DNA of 64,000 nt from the NCBI GenBank assembly GCA_002257045.1, contig NCHD01000024.1, forward strand, positions 1-64,000, written 5' to 3'. The DNA comes from Hydrogenophilales bacterium 16-61-112 (lineage in GTDB: Bacteria; Pseudomonadota; Gammaproteobacteria; Burkholderiales; Thiobacillaceae). The number at the start of each line of letters is the position of its first letter. Positions within the stretch are counted from its first letter, which is position 1. This document shows positions 48,693-58,674 of the stretch, in pieces. The notes under the pieces are model-generated. The model saw only the letters and a list, made by a program, of their open reading frames with translations, did no database searches and was not told the DNA's origin. The position numbers and the translations under genes were made by a program.

Positions 48693-48703
48693 GTTGCGAA
48701 TGA

Positions 48704-50725
48704 CTATTCGATGTCTATTCCAACATCTATTTGCACGGCTGCGCTAGCCTGATCTTCCTGCTCGACACTCGCCCTAGCCGTCGCCTGCGCCCCAGGCATG
48801 GCCGCAAAAAACCGCGCCACCACTTCCAGCTTGCGCGTCCGCGTCATCGCCGGCAGCGCGTTCAGCAACAGCTTGCCGTAGGGCTTATCCGCCAGCCGGG
48901 TGTCGCAGATCATCAGCACGCCGCGGTCGGTTTCGGTGCGGATCAGGCGACCTGCCCCTTGCTTGAGGCTGATGGCGGCGTGCGGCAACTGATAATCCAT
49001 GAAGGGTTTACCGCCGTTCTTTTCGGCCTGGGCGATGCGCGCGGCGACCACCGGATCGTCGGGCGGCTGGAAGGGCAGCTTGTCGATGATGACGACCGAC
49101 AGCACTTCGCCCGGCATGTCGACGCCTTCCCAGAAGCTTTGGCTGCCGAGCAGCACGGCGTTGCCGGCTTTCTGAAACCGCGCGAGGAGTTCGTTTTTCG
49201 GCGCGTCGCCCTGCACCAGCAAGGGGTAATCCCAGCCGCGCTGCTTGAACGCTTCGGTCAACAGGCCACGCGCTTTTTCCAGCGCACGCAGGCTGGTGAA
49301 CAGGATGAAGGCGCGCCCCTTGCTGATGTCCAGAACCGGCAAGGCAGCCGCGACGACGGCATCGGTGAACTCGGGGGTGTTGGGCGCGGGCAGGCCTTGC
49401 GGCACATACAGCACGCCCTGGCGCGGGTAGTCGAAGGGGCTGTCGACGCACAGGGTTTCGGCTTCTTCGATGCCGAGGCGGGTTTTGAGGTGGGTGAAAT
49501 CGCCGCCGACTGCGAGCGTGGCAGAAGTCAGGATCCACGCCTGCGCGCGCTCGGTGAGCTTGGCGCCGAACATCGCGCCGACCGACAGCGGCGTCGCGTG
49601 CAGCAACAGCGAACTCAGGGTGGTTTCGAGCCAGCGCACACGAGGGTTGTCGGGGTCATCGGCGCGCTGCCAACTGGCCAGCGTGGCCTGCACACCCTGC
49701 GCGCGCTCGAAGCAGTTCTTCAGGTCGGCGTCGCGCTCGGCCTGGGTTTCCAGCAGTTTGGTGGTTTCGTCCAGCGCCGCAGACAAGGCCTTCAGCGCGT
49801 CCGGCCATTTGTCGTAGCGCGTCAGTTCCGCGATGGTTGCTTTGACCGGGTTTTGCGGGAACGCCAGTCGCAGGTCGCGCGCCGTCTTGCCCAGGTCTTC
49901 GGCGGCGCGGCGCAGCGCCGGGAAATCGCCCGCCTTCACCGCCGCGAGGCGCTTGGTATCGCCCGCCAGATCAAGCAGTTGCGCCACCGACAGGGTTTCG
50001 CCAAAGAACTGTGCGGCGATTTCGGCCAGCTGATGCGCTTCGTCAAGGATCACGGTGTTGCAGGCGGGCAGCAGTTCGGCGACGCCCTCATCCTTCAGCC
50101 ACAGGTCGGCGAAGAACAGGTGATGGTTGACCACCACCACCTCGGCTTCCATCGCGGCCTTGCGCGCGGCCATCACAAAACAGTCCTTGTAATGATCGCA
50201 TTCGCTGCCCAGGCAGGTGTCGCGGCTGGAGATCGCGTAAAACCACGCGGTGGCGTCTTCCGGAATGCCTTCGGCTTCGGCGCGATCGCCGCTGCTGCTG
50301 GTTTCGGCAAAGCGGGCGATTTTTTGCAGCCACGCCGCATCGTCGCGGTTGGCGAAGCGGCCATCGGTGAGGTTGCGTTGCAGGTGATGGTGACAGACAT
50401 AGTTGGCGCGGCCCTTGAGCAACGCAACCTTGACCGGCGACTTCAACGCACGCCGGGCGGCGGGCAGATCGCGATGAAACAGCTGATCCTGCAAGGCTTT
50501 GGTGCCGGTTGAGATCACCACCTTGCCGCCCGACAGCAGGGCTGGGATGAGGTAGGCCAGGGTTTTTCCGGTGCCCGTGCCGGCTTCGGCCAGCAGCACG
50601 CTATGCTCCGCAATTGCTTTTTCGACCGCTTCGGCCATAGCCAGTTGCTGCGGACGCGAGCGCCAGCCGGGTAAAACCGTGGCGCACGCGCCATCAGGAG
50701 AAAAAAACCGTTTGAGATCAGACAT
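48704..50725 (-). CDS. DinG/YoaA-family ATP-dependent helicase
   Basis: 673 residues. Walker A EAGTGTGKT (about 47-55), DEAH box (VILDEAHQL, about 228), helicase C motifs LLGSQSFWEGVD and GAGRLIRTETDRG. Cysteines in YVCHHH and TCLGSECDHYKDC fit the iron-sulfur cluster of XPD-like helicases. Full length. Probable 5'-3' DNA helicase in repair. Confidence 0.92.
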   Translation of the reverse strand: MSDLKRFFSPDGACATVLPGWRSRPQQLAMAEAVEKAIAEHSVLLAEAGTGTGKTLAYLIPALLSGGKVVISTGTKALQDQLFHRDLPAARRALKSPVKVALLKGRANYVCHHHLQRNLTDGRFANRDDAAWLQKIARFAETSSSGDRAEAEGIPEDATAWFYAISSRDTCLGSECDHYKDCFVMAARKAAMEAEVVVVNHHLFFADLWLKDEGVAELLPACNTVILDEAHQLAEIAAQFFGETLSVAQLLDLAGDTKRLAAVKAGDFPALRRAAEDLGKTARDLRLAFPQNPVKATIAELTRYDKWPDALKALSAALDETTKLLETQAERDADLKNCFERAQGVQATLASWQRADDPDNPRVRWLETTLSSLLLHATPLSVGAMFGAKLTERAQAWILTSATLAVGGDFTHLKTRLGIEEAETLCVDSPFDYPRQGVLYVPQGLPAPNTPEFTDAVVAAALPVLDISKGRAFILFTSLRALEKARGLLTEAFKQRGWDYPLLVQGDAPKNELLARFQKAGNAVLLGSQSFWEGVDMPGEVLSVVIIDKLPFQPPDDPVVAARIAQAEKNGGKPFMDYQLPHAAISLKQGAGRLIRTETDRGVLMICDTRLADKPYGKLLLNALPAMTRTRKLEVVARFFAAMPGAQATARASVEQEDQASAAVQIDVGIDIE

Positions 50726-50869
50726 CCAGGCCAGACATTACTTACGCCAAATTTCGGGCTGGAGTGTAACACCCGCCCAAGTGGCACCGGCAGCGATGAA
50801 GTCGCCCTATAGAAATTGAGGGTTTATGCCGTAATCTTGAGGCAGGCTTCCAACCCAGATCACTCCAAT

Positions 50870-51718
50870 ATGCGCATCCAATGGATTTCCTTGCTGTTCT
50901 GGCTGTTTCCCTTCATGGCCCACGCCGCGATCGTTGATCTCGACATGCGGCCGGGAATCCGCGCCAGCGCCGAATACCTGATCGGTGACCGCAGCAAGCC
51001 AGCGGTACTGCTTTTGCATGGTTTTTTACAGACGCGCGAGTTCCGCACTGTGGCAACAGTAGGCAGCAGCCTGCACGATGAAGGCTATACCGTTTTATTG
51101 CCCACGCTCAGCCTGAACATCCCCCACCGAAGTCAAAGCCTGGCCTGCGAAGCCATTCACCATCACAGCATGAAGGATGACATCGTCGAGATCACCCACT
51201 GGGTGGCCTGGCTGAAATCGCGGGGCCACCAGCGCATCGTGTTGTTTGGCCACAGCTTTGGCAGCCTGCAACTGCTGGCTTACCTGAATGCCCGCCCCGA
51301 CCCGGCAGTCAAGGCCTATGTCGGAACCTCCCTGATCGAGACCCGAATCGGCTCCACTTCGCGCAGCGCCCTGATCGCCCAGCTGAACGACCGCTTAAAA
51401 CGCAAGCAAAACGCGCTGGTCACCCAGAATATTTCCCTTTGCAACAAATATGCAGCGCCGCCTGGCGACCTGCTGTCCTATGTCGAGTGGGACCAGCCAC
51501 GCACGCTGGCCGCTGTGAAGGCCGTTCCCGTGCGCATGCAACTGATCATGGGCGATGCCGACCAGGTGATCGGCCGCAACTGGGGTCAGGCCTTGCAGCA
51601 CGTGCAGGCGCCCATGATCTACGTCAAGGGCGCCAACCATTTCATGGATGCCGAACATGAGTTCGACCTGCTCGAACACACCCTCAACTTTCTGAAGACA
51701 CTCCCCGCCGCCTCATGA
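50870..51718 (+). CDS. Exported alpha/beta-hydrolase
   Basis: 282 residues from the ATG at 50870 with a signal peptide (FWLFPFMAHA). Alpha/beta hydrolase fold: LLLHGFLQ oxyanion strand, nucleophile elbow GHSFGS, GDADQV acid and NHFMD histidine. Substrate unknown. The stop overlaps the ATG of the GGDEF-EAL gene, so they form an operon. Confidence 0.85.
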   Translation: MRIQWISLLFWLFPFMAHAAIVDLDMRPGIRASAEYLIGDRSKPAVLLLHGFLQTREFRTVATVGSSLHDEGYTVLLPTLSLNIPHRSQSLACEAIHHHSMKDDIVEITHWVAWLKSRGHQRIVLFGHSFGSLQLLAYLNARPDPAVKAYVGTSLIETRIGSTSRSALIAQLNDRLKRKQNALVTQNISLCNKYAAPPGDLLSYVEWDQPRTLAAVKAVPVRMQLIMGDADQVIGRNWGQALQHVQAPMIYVKGANHFMDAEHEFDLLEHTLNFLKTLPAAS

Positions 51719-53945
51719 AGTGGCCCACCTCGGTCCCGATCAGGCAACTCGCCCTGATTTTCATTAGCAGCGCACTGGTGCTGATGAGCCTGGTTGGCGG
51801 ATTTGCGCTCCACGAGATGCGCGGCATTTCGCGCGACCTGATGCACACCAATCAGGCTGCAGCACGGGCCGAATTGGCCACGGCTGTTGAACAGTTGTCG
51901 AACCGCATCAAAACCCAGGCCGAGATGCTGGCCCGCTGGGATGAAACCCGACAACAGCTGGCCGTGCCTGAGTATTACGCCTACTGGCGGAATCAGCGGG
52001 TTTATGAAAGCAGCATGCTCAGCCGTTTTGCGCATATCGCGCTTTACGATCAATCCGACGCCCTGCTGGCTGCCCCCAACCCAAAAAACAGCTTTCCGGC
52101 CAAACTGCCGACCGAAGTGTCCCCCCATTTCCCGACCAGCTGGCTGCGTAACGAGGCTGGCAGCGTCGTGCTTTATTACGCATTCCCGGTTTATAGCGAT
52201 GGCCGGCGGCTGGCACTGATCGGCCACGGCCTGATCCGCTTGAATTACATGGCGGAGCTGTTGAACCAGAGCAATTTCCGCTTTACCGACCCCGCCAGCA
52301 TCAAGCTGAAGCTGCAACCCGGCGCCAGCCTGCCCACCGCCGATCTGCTCGACAAAACCAGCTTCAATGCCCGCGTCAGCCCCGAGCAGATGCGTTTCCA
52401 GGCCGTGTTCTCGCGCGCGCTGCTGGCCCTGCTTGTGTTGCTGGTTTTGACGGCCTTGCTGGGTTTTATCGCGCACAACCGGTTGTTGGTGCGGCCTCTG
52501 CGGCAATTGTCGGAGGACATCGATGCCATGCGTCAGGGCCGGTTCGAGCCGGTTCCCGACCAGGCCAGTCCAATGCAGGTCAGCGAACTGGAAAACAACT
52601 GCACGGCTCGATGGAACACCAGAACCGTGAGTTTCGCTCACAGGCTCGCCACGATGTCCTGACGGACTGTTACAACCGGCGCGCCTACGAAGAAGACTGG
52701 GCGCGCCTGCGCGAAGAAGTCAAAGCGGTTCCGCAAGGCGTGGCTTTTTTGCTGTTCGACTGCGACCGTTTCAAGAGCATCAACGACACTTACGGCCACG
52801 AAAAAGGCGACCGTGTGCTCACGCTTATCGCCGATGCACTGGTCATGGCGCTGCGTGCCAACGACCGTTTATACCGGCTGGGTGGGGACGAGTTTGCCGC
52901 TATCCTCTTGCGCACCACGCCGGCTCAGGCCAGGCAGATCGCGCAACGCTGCCAGAGCCTGCTCAACGCCAAGAAATTCAGCGATATTGGCATCAACGAG
53001 CCCATCAGCATCAGCATTGGCATTGCCTTTTGCGAGGCCGATCAGATCAATCACATCGACGAACTGCCCAAACAGGCCGATATCGCCATGTACACCGCCA
53101 AGCAACCCGGACGCAACCGCGTGGCCTTGTTTGGCGACGATGTCGAACGTGCCTCGCAAACCCTGGTTGCGAGCCGCGAAACCAGTGCCGTGTTCCAGGC
53201 CCTGGCCACGCCCGGTATGATCGAAATGCATTACCAGCCGATACACAGCCTGCCCGGCCTCGAGATCAAATACTACGAAGCCCTGGCGCGCATCCGTCAC
53301 CACAACACCCTGATCCTGCCGGAAGCGTTTCTGCCGGTTGTCAGCACCCGGCGGCTGGAAACGGGCTTCGATCTTGCCGTGCTGCAGCAGGTTGACCTCG
53401 ACCTGTCGTCCAAGCAGCTGCAAGCCGGCGTCGGTGTGGCCATCAACCTGACGGCGCAAAGCATTTCGCAGCCCGAAATCGTGTCTTATCTGCTGGAGCT
53501 GTCCCGCCACAACACGCGCCACCCCCTGATGATCGAGATCGCCGAAACCTCGCTTATCACCCAGGTGGCCGAGGCCAGCGCCTATCTCGACTTGCTGCGC
53601 ACGGCGCAATACCGCATCGCGATGGACGACTTCGGGACAGGGCATTCGCCGCTGCGCTACCTGGCCGACTTACCGGTGGACGTAATCAAGTTTGATATTT
53701 CGCTGATCCGCAAGCTGGAAGAGAGCAGCCGTGGCGCGCAGGTCGTGGCGGATTTCGCGCGCATGATGATCAGCACCGGATATTCATTGACTGCGGAAGG
53801 CGTCGAAACCGAGGCGGCACTGCGTCTGGTCGAAGACCTCGGCTTCGCGCACGTCCAGGGCTTCTTGCTGGCGCACCCGCTGCCCCTCGAGCAGCTGGTT
53901 GCGCATCTGGCCACCGCTAAAAGCGGTGACGCGCAGCCGGATTAA
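51715..53945 (+). pseudogene. Membrane sensor with GGDEF and EAL domains, split by a frameshift deletion
   Basis: The first part (51715 on) has two membrane helices (about 9-30 and 236-257) around a CHASE4-like periplasmic sensor, then HAMP-like RPLRQLSEDIDAMRQGRF. After SELENN (52599-52603) the frame breaks. GGDEF starts in another frame with MEHQNREFRSQARHDVLTD and holds LGGDEF with an RxxD I-site (RAND) five residues before it. EAL follows with YYEALAR, INLTAQS, MIEIAETS, MDDFGTG, VIKFD and AEGVET, so both enzyme domains have their motifs. About 12-16 residues are missing. Cyclic di-GMP turnover tied to a periplasmic signal is expected if the gene were whole. Confidence 0.88.
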
Positions 53946-53954
53946 AGCCGTCGC

Positions 53955-55634
53955 TCAGTGCTTGCCCGACCGCCAGATGGAAAACAGGATCCACAGGCTG
54001 TTGAAAAAAGCGATCAAAAAACCCAGCAGGCCAAAGAACGGCAGCCCCAATAGCTGAGGGCCGCCCTGCACGGTCATGATGATGCTGGAGCCCACCACCA
54101 GAGAAGCCGTCAGAATGCCCATCGTCAGGCGATTGCTGGCGCGGTCGAGCTGCTGTCCGAACGTATCGAGCCGTTTCAGGTCGAGATCGATCTTGACCCG
54201 TCCCCGCCGCATGTCACGCAGCAGCGTGCGCAGATCGCGGGGCACGTCGGCCAGCACTTCCAGCGTCTCGCGCAGGCTTTTTCGCCCACGCGCCAGCAGT
54301 GCCTGCGGGGTGAAGCGCTGATGGATGATGCGTTCCACAAACGGCGTCACATGGTCGATCATGTGGAACTCGGGGTCGAGTTGCTGCCCCAACCCTTCGA
54401 GTGTGATCAGGGTCTTGAACAGCAGGGTCAAGTCGGCCGGTAGCGCCAGGTTGTTTTCCCGCATCAGCGCGGTGATGTCGTTGAGCAGCGCGCCGACCTG
54501 CACATCCTTCAGCTGCAGATCGTCGTAGCTTTGCATCAGCTCGGCCACGTCGTAAGCCAGCCGGTCTTCGTCCAGCACCGAATCGCCGCTCCAGTCGACC
54601 AGAACCTGCAGCAGCGCCTGCTCGTCCTTGGCTGTCAGGGCGTGCAGCAGGTCGACAATCTGATTGCGACGGGCATGGGTCAGCATGCCGACCATGCCGA
54701 AGTCGATCATGCCGATGCGGTTGTCCGCCAGGAACAGCACGTTTCCCGGGTGCGGATCGGCATGGAAATAGCCGTGTTCGAGCACCATCCGCAACACCAG
54801 GTCGGCACCGCGCGCGGCCAGCAGCTTGGGATCGAGCCCTACTTCGCGCAGCTTGTCCGGCGACACGCCCGACTTGCCGATGATCTCTTCCTGCACATTG
54901 ACCCGGCTGTTGCTGAACGCCCAGAACACCTTGGGGATCTTGACCAGCGGATCGTCGGCAAAATGCCGCGCGAACTGGTCGATATTGCGTGCCTCTTTCG
55001 CCAGGTCGAGTTCGCGGTTCAGTGAGCGGCCAAACTGCGCGACGATATGAATCGGGTCGTATCGCCGGGAATCCGGCATTTCGCTGTCGAGCAGCCGGGC
55101 AATGTGCTCGAGTATGCGCAGATCCGCCTTGATCACATTCTCGATCCCGGGCCGGCGGATTTTGATGACGACCGGCGTGCCGTCCTTGAGCGTGGCGCGA
55201 TAGACCTGCGCGATCGAAGCCGCCGCCAGCGGGATCGGATCGAACGAGGCGAATACCTCGCCCGGTTCACCCTTGATCGCCGCCACCAGGTCCGCGTGCA
55301 GGGCTTCGTAAGGCACGGGCGGCACCTGGCTGTGCAGCTTTTCGAATTCAACAATCCAGTGCGGCGGAAACATGTCCACCCGCGTCGCCAGCAGTTGCCC
55401 CAGCTTGACGAAAGTCGGACCCAGTTCCTCCAGCGCGCGACGTATGCGCACGGGCGCTTCGAGCTGGCTGATTTCGCTGGTGCTGTGCCAGTGCAGGATG
55501 CGTCCGGCCCGCTCCAGCACCCCGCTGATTCCCAGCACGCGTACCAGGTCACCCCAGCCATACCGAATCATCACCGAGGCGATTTCGTGCAATCGCGGCA
55601 GGTCGCGCACGACCGAAATGGTTTCCCAGAGCAT
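53955..55634 (-). CDS. ABC1/AarF-type atypical kinase (UbiB family paralogue)
   Basis: 559 residues. ABC1 motifs: LGPTFVKLGQLLATR (KxGQ), AAASIAQVYRA, VIKIRRPG, HADPHPGNVLF and GMIDFGMVG. Two C-terminal membrane helices. The N-terminus differs from UbiB proper, so this is likely one of the additional UbiB-like proteins found in proteobacteria. Quinone or lipid-related role inferred. Confidence 0.88.
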   Translation of the reverse strand: MLWETISVVRDLPRLHEIASVMIRYGWGDLVRVLGISGVLERAGRILHWHSTSEISQLEAPVRIRRALEELGPTFVKLGQLLATRVDMFPPHWIVEFEKLHSQVPPVPYEALHADLVAAIKGEPGEVFASFDPIPLAAASIAQVYRATLKDGTPVVIKIRRPGIENVIKADLRILEHIARLLDSEMPDSRRYDPIHIVAQFGRSLNRELDLAKEARNIDQFARHFADDPLVKIPKVFWAFSNSRVNVQEEIIGKSGVSPDKLREVGLDPKLLAARGADLVLRMVLEHGYFHADPHPGNVLFLADNRIGMIDFGMVGMLTHARRNQIVDLLHALTAKDEQALLQVLVDWSGDSVLDEDRLAYDVAELMQSYDDLQLKDVQVGALLNDITALMRENNLALPADLTLLFKTLITLEGLGQQLDPEFHMIDHVTPFVERIIHQRFTPQALLARGRKSLRETLEVLADVPRDLRTLLRDMRRGRVKIDLDLKRLDTFGQQLDRASNRLTMGILTASLVVGSSIIMTVQGGPQLLGLPFFGLLGFLIAFFNSLWILFSIWRSGKH

Positions 55635-55673
55635 TGAAATTAATTAGTGGAGTCAGTCATGACCCGGAGTGTA

Positions 55674-55697
55674 GCCGACAGCATTTCGGCTGTCGGC
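55674..55697 (-). terminator. Hairpin between helical DUF gene and ABC1 kinase gene
   Basis: 9-bp perfect arms (55674-55682, 55689-55697) with a 6-nt loop, 44 nt past the upstream gene's stop on the minus strand. No T-run, so weak support. Confidence 0.45.
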
Positions 55698-55741
55698 CAG
55701 ACAGGATTGACCGAGGAACAGTCAAACCCGCAGCGCCGCTG

Positions 55742-56425
55742 TCAGGAGCGCAGGCGATCGCTTTGCCGCTTGAGTGATTCCGACACGGCTTCCAGCACAC
55801 CGCTGGCCACCTTGGACAAACGCTCGGTGGCCGTGCTGGCCGATTCGGACAAGCCGGAACGCCCGGCCTCGCCGCTGCTTTTCAGGCCGCTCACCATTTG
55901 TTGCAAGGCCTCGCGCACCTGTTCGCCGGTACGGGTGCCGCTGTGCTTCAGATGGTCGCTCAGGTATTCGAGCTCTTCCTTGAGCTTGCCGCCCGACTGT
56001 CTGGCCGTCTGCTTCAGGGTGTCGACTAACTGCGCTTCAAGGTCGCGCAGCTGTTCCAGGCTGGATTTCAGTTCTTCGTCCTTGAAGGCTTTGCCTTGGC
56101 TGACAGCTTCGCGCAAAGTGTAGGAAATATTTTGAGCCGCGCTGCCGACTGCCTCATCCAGCCCGGACACGGCCTGCTTCAGACCCTCCTTCATTTCGCC
56201 CCCGCGTGCGGCAAGGCCGCTGCCGACACCCGAACTGATCGCGCCGACAATCGCGCGCAATTCATCCAGGGTCAAGCGCCGGTCGCGCAACGCGCGCGCC
56301 GTCAGGTCGCGCACTCTTTCGTGCAGATCGGGCGTAGCTGCGGCGGCCTCTGCTTCATCGTGCCATTGCGCGAGCTGGGTGTTATCCGGGATACTGCTTT
56401 CGTCCGGTGTGGAGGTGCTATTCAT
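55742..56425 (-). CDS. Helix-rich protein, possibly DUF6781-like
   Basis: 227 residues from the ATG at 56425. Predicted helical throughout, with RVRDLTARALRDRRLTLDELR and repeated amphipathic stretches (GEMKEGLKQAVSGLDEAVGSA, SLEQLRDLEAQLVDTLKQ). No signal peptide or membrane helix. Resembles a family of small amphipathic, phasin-like betaproteobacterial proteins; function unknown. Stop is 107 nt before the kinase gene. Confidence 0.75.
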   Translation of the reverse strand: MNSTSTPDESSIPDNTQLAQWHDEAEAAAATPDLHERVRDLTARALRDRRLTLDELRAIVGAISSGVGSGLAARGGEMKEGLKQAVSGLDEAVGSAAQNISYTLREAVSQGKAFKDEELKSSLEQLRDLEAQLVDTLKQTARQSGGKLKEELEYLSDHLKHSGTRTGEQVREALQQMVSGLKSSGEAGRSGLSESASTATERLSKVASGVLEAVSESLKRQSDRLRS

Positions 56426-56532
56426 GGTTCGGTCCTCAAGGTTTAATCGGCCAGGCAAGCGTGCCGGCCGGGATTCAAGATCCTTCGCTCATGGCCGTTG
56501 CCTTCTATCAATATAGAGCAGATTGGTACCCG

Positions 56533-57003
56533 ATGAAGCCTGCCATTTTGTTATTAGCGCTGCTGCTGACGTCTGCCGTCCATGCCGACGCACCGCCCGA
56601 AGATATTCCCATGTACGCCGTCAGCCTGGTGGGCAGCCCGTATCGCATGGGCGGCGTTTCCCCCGACACCGGACTCGACTGCAGCGGCTTCGTGGGTCAT
56701 GTCGTCAAGCAAACGCTGGGCGTGCTGCTGCCACGCACCAGCGTCGCCATCAGCAAGGCCACCCGCATGCTGACCCAGTCCGAGCTGCAACCGGGCGATC
56801 TGGTGTTCTTCAACACCCTGCGCAGCGCGTTTTCCCATGTCGGCATTTACCTCGGCGATGACCGTTTCGTCCATGCCGCGAGCAGCCGGACCGGTAAGGT
56901 CATGGTGTCCAGCCTCAGCGACCCGTACTGGCGCGACCGCTTCGACGGCGCGCGCCGCATCCCGGCGGCAGCGGGTGAAGCTCCTGCCGATGCGGCCGAA
57001 TGA
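56533..57003 (+). CDS. NlpC/P60 family exported peptidoglycan hydrolase
   Basis: 156 residues from the ATG at 56533; signal peptide ends near VHADA. NlpC/P60 core: LDCSGFVGHV (catalytic Cys about 50), FSHVGIYLGDDRF (His) and FVHAASS (third residue). Typical DL-endopeptidase of the cell wall. Divergent from the helical gene with a 107-bp gap. Confidence 0.92.
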   Translation: MKPAILLLALLLTSAVHADAPPEDIPMYAVSLVGSPYRMGGVSPDTGLDCSGFVGHVVKQTLGVLLPRTSVAISKATRMLTQSELQPGDLVFFNTLRSAFSHVGIYLGDDRFVHAASSRTGKVMVSSLSDPYWRDRFDGARRIPAAAGEAPADAAE

Positions 57004-57130
57004 CCGGGCCAGGTTTGCGCTCGATAGCCGCCGCCCCGGCAGCCCTGCCGTTTACCGTAAACACGCCGCCTTCAGCCTGATATAGGATTGAAGCCACCCT
57101 CCACTCACCCGAGACCAGCCGACGAAAATC

Positions 57131-58528
57131 ATGCCGAGAAAAGCCCCTGCCAAGACCAAGCTGTTCGTGTTGGATACCAACGTGCTGATGCACGATCCGA
57201 CCAGTCTGTTCCGCTTTGAAGAGCACGACATCTACGTGCCGATCGCCACGCTGGAAGAACTCGACCAGCACAAGAAGGGCATGACCGAAGTGTCGCGCAA
57301 CGCCCGCCAGGCCAGCCGTTTCCTCGACGAAATGGTGAGCAAGCTCGACACCATCGAGGAAGGCGTGCCGATCGCCCCGCACAGTCACGGCGCCGCTACC
57401 GGCAAGCTGTTTTTGCAGACGCAGGCGATCACCGGCGACATTCCGCTGTCCCTGCCCACTAGCAAGGTCGACAACCAGATTCTCGGCGTAGTGCTGTTTT
57501 TGTCGCGGCATTTCCCCAAGCGGCAGGTCATTTTGGTGTCGAAAGACATCAACATGCGGATCAAGGCGCGCACCCTGGGATTGCCCGCCGAGGACTATTC
57601 CAACGACAAGGTGCTGGAAGACACCGACCTGCTGTATCCCGGCGTGCTCGAACTGCCCGCCAACTTCTGGGACACTCACGGCAAGGGCATGGAGTCCTGG
57701 CAGGCCGCCGGCCACACTTACTACCGCCTCAAAGGTCCGATGGCGGCGGATTTTCTGCCCAACGAGTTCGTCTACCAGGAAGGCCCCAACCCGCTTTACG
57801 CCAAGGTGCTCAAGGTCGAAGGCAAGCAGGCCGAGCTGGTCACGATCAAGGACTACAGTCACCAGAAAAACAACGTCTGGGGCATCACCGCGCGCAACCG
57901 CGAGCAGAATTTTGCGCTCAACGTGCTGATGGATCCCGAGATCGATTTCGTCTCCCTGCTCGGCCAGGCCGGTACCGGCAAGACCCTGCTGACGCTGGCC
58001 GCCGCGCTGGCCCAGGTGCTCGACAAAAAAACCTACACCGAAATCATCATGACCCGCGTCACCGTGCCGGTGGGCGAGGACATCGGATTTTTGCCCGGTA
58101 CCGAGGAAGAAAAAATGACGCCGTGGATGGGCGCGCTGGAAGACAACCTCGACGTGCTGAACAAGACCGACGACGAATCTGGCGACTGGGGACGCGCGGC
58201 GACACAGGACCTGATCCGTTCGCGCATCAAGGTGAAATCGCTCAACTTCATGCGTGGCCGCACCTTCCTCAACAAGTTTCTCATCATCGACGAGGCGCAA
58301 AATCTCACCTCCAAGCAGATGAAAACCCTGATCACCCGCGCCGGGCCCGGCACCAAGGTGGTGTGTCTGGGCAACATCTCGCAGATCGACACGCCCTACC
58401 TCACTGAAGGCAGTTCCGGCCTCACTTACGTGGTCGACCACTTCAAGGGCTGGCCGCATAACGGCCATGTCACCCTGCAGCGCGGCGAGCGTTCAAGGCT
58501 GGCCGATTTCGCGGCCGAAGTGCTATAA
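57131..58528 (+). CDS. phoH: PhoH family protein with N-terminal PIN domain
   Basis: 465 residues. N-terminal PIN domain (VLDTNVLMHDP, LEELDQHKKG) to about 140, then a PhoH ATPase with Walker A GQAGTGKT (about 277) and Walker B FLIIDEAQNL (about 385), ending in a PhoH C-terminus (LQRGERSRLADFAAEVL). PIN-PhoH fusions (PhoH2) act on RNA. Full length; a hairpin terminator follows. Confidence 0.93.
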   Translation: MPRKAPAKTKLFVLDTNVLMHDPTSLFRFEEHDIYVPIATLEELDQHKKGMTEVSRNARQASRFLDEMVSKLDTIEEGVPIAPHSHGAATGKLFLQTQAITGDIPLSLPTSKVDNQILGVVLFLSRHFPKRQVILVSKDINMRIKARTLGLPAEDYSNDKVLEDTDLLYPGVLELPANFWDTHGKGMESWQAAGHTYYRLKGPMAADFLPNEFVYQEGPNPLYAKVLKVEGKQAELVTIKDYSHQKNNVWGITARNREQNFALNVLMDPEIDFVSLLGQAGTGKTLLTLAAALAQVLDKKTYTEIIMTRVTVPVGEDIGFLPGTEEEKMTPWMGALEDNLDVLNKTDDESGDWGRAATQDLIRSRIKVKSLNFMRGRTFLNKFLIIDEAQNLTSKQMKTLITRAGPGTKVVCLGNISQIDTPYLTEGSSGLTYVVDHFKGWPHNGHVTLQRGERSRLADFAAEVL

Positions 58529-58585
58529 ACCCGGACCGTCGCCAGGCGCGGCGGTCTTCTGGTGTATAAATCGAATGTCCAAATC

Positions 58586-58617
58586 GAAACAGGCCGCTAC
58601 GGACAGCGGCCTGTTTC
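58586..58617 (+). terminator. Terminator after phoH
   Basis: 13-bp perfect arms (58586-58598, 58605-58617) with a 6-nt loop, and CATT afterwards. Stable stem with A-rich upstream and T-containing downstream side. Confidence 0.8.
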
Positions 58618-58674
58618 ATTGACACCCTGCCGCACCCTTACTGAATCCTGTCGTATCGCTTCGAACCGCTTGCC

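Noticed and set aside
48731-50512. 593-codon plus-strand open frame over the helicase gene
   Set aside because: Antisense to an intact DinG-like helicase with all motifs. No plausible family or ribosome site.
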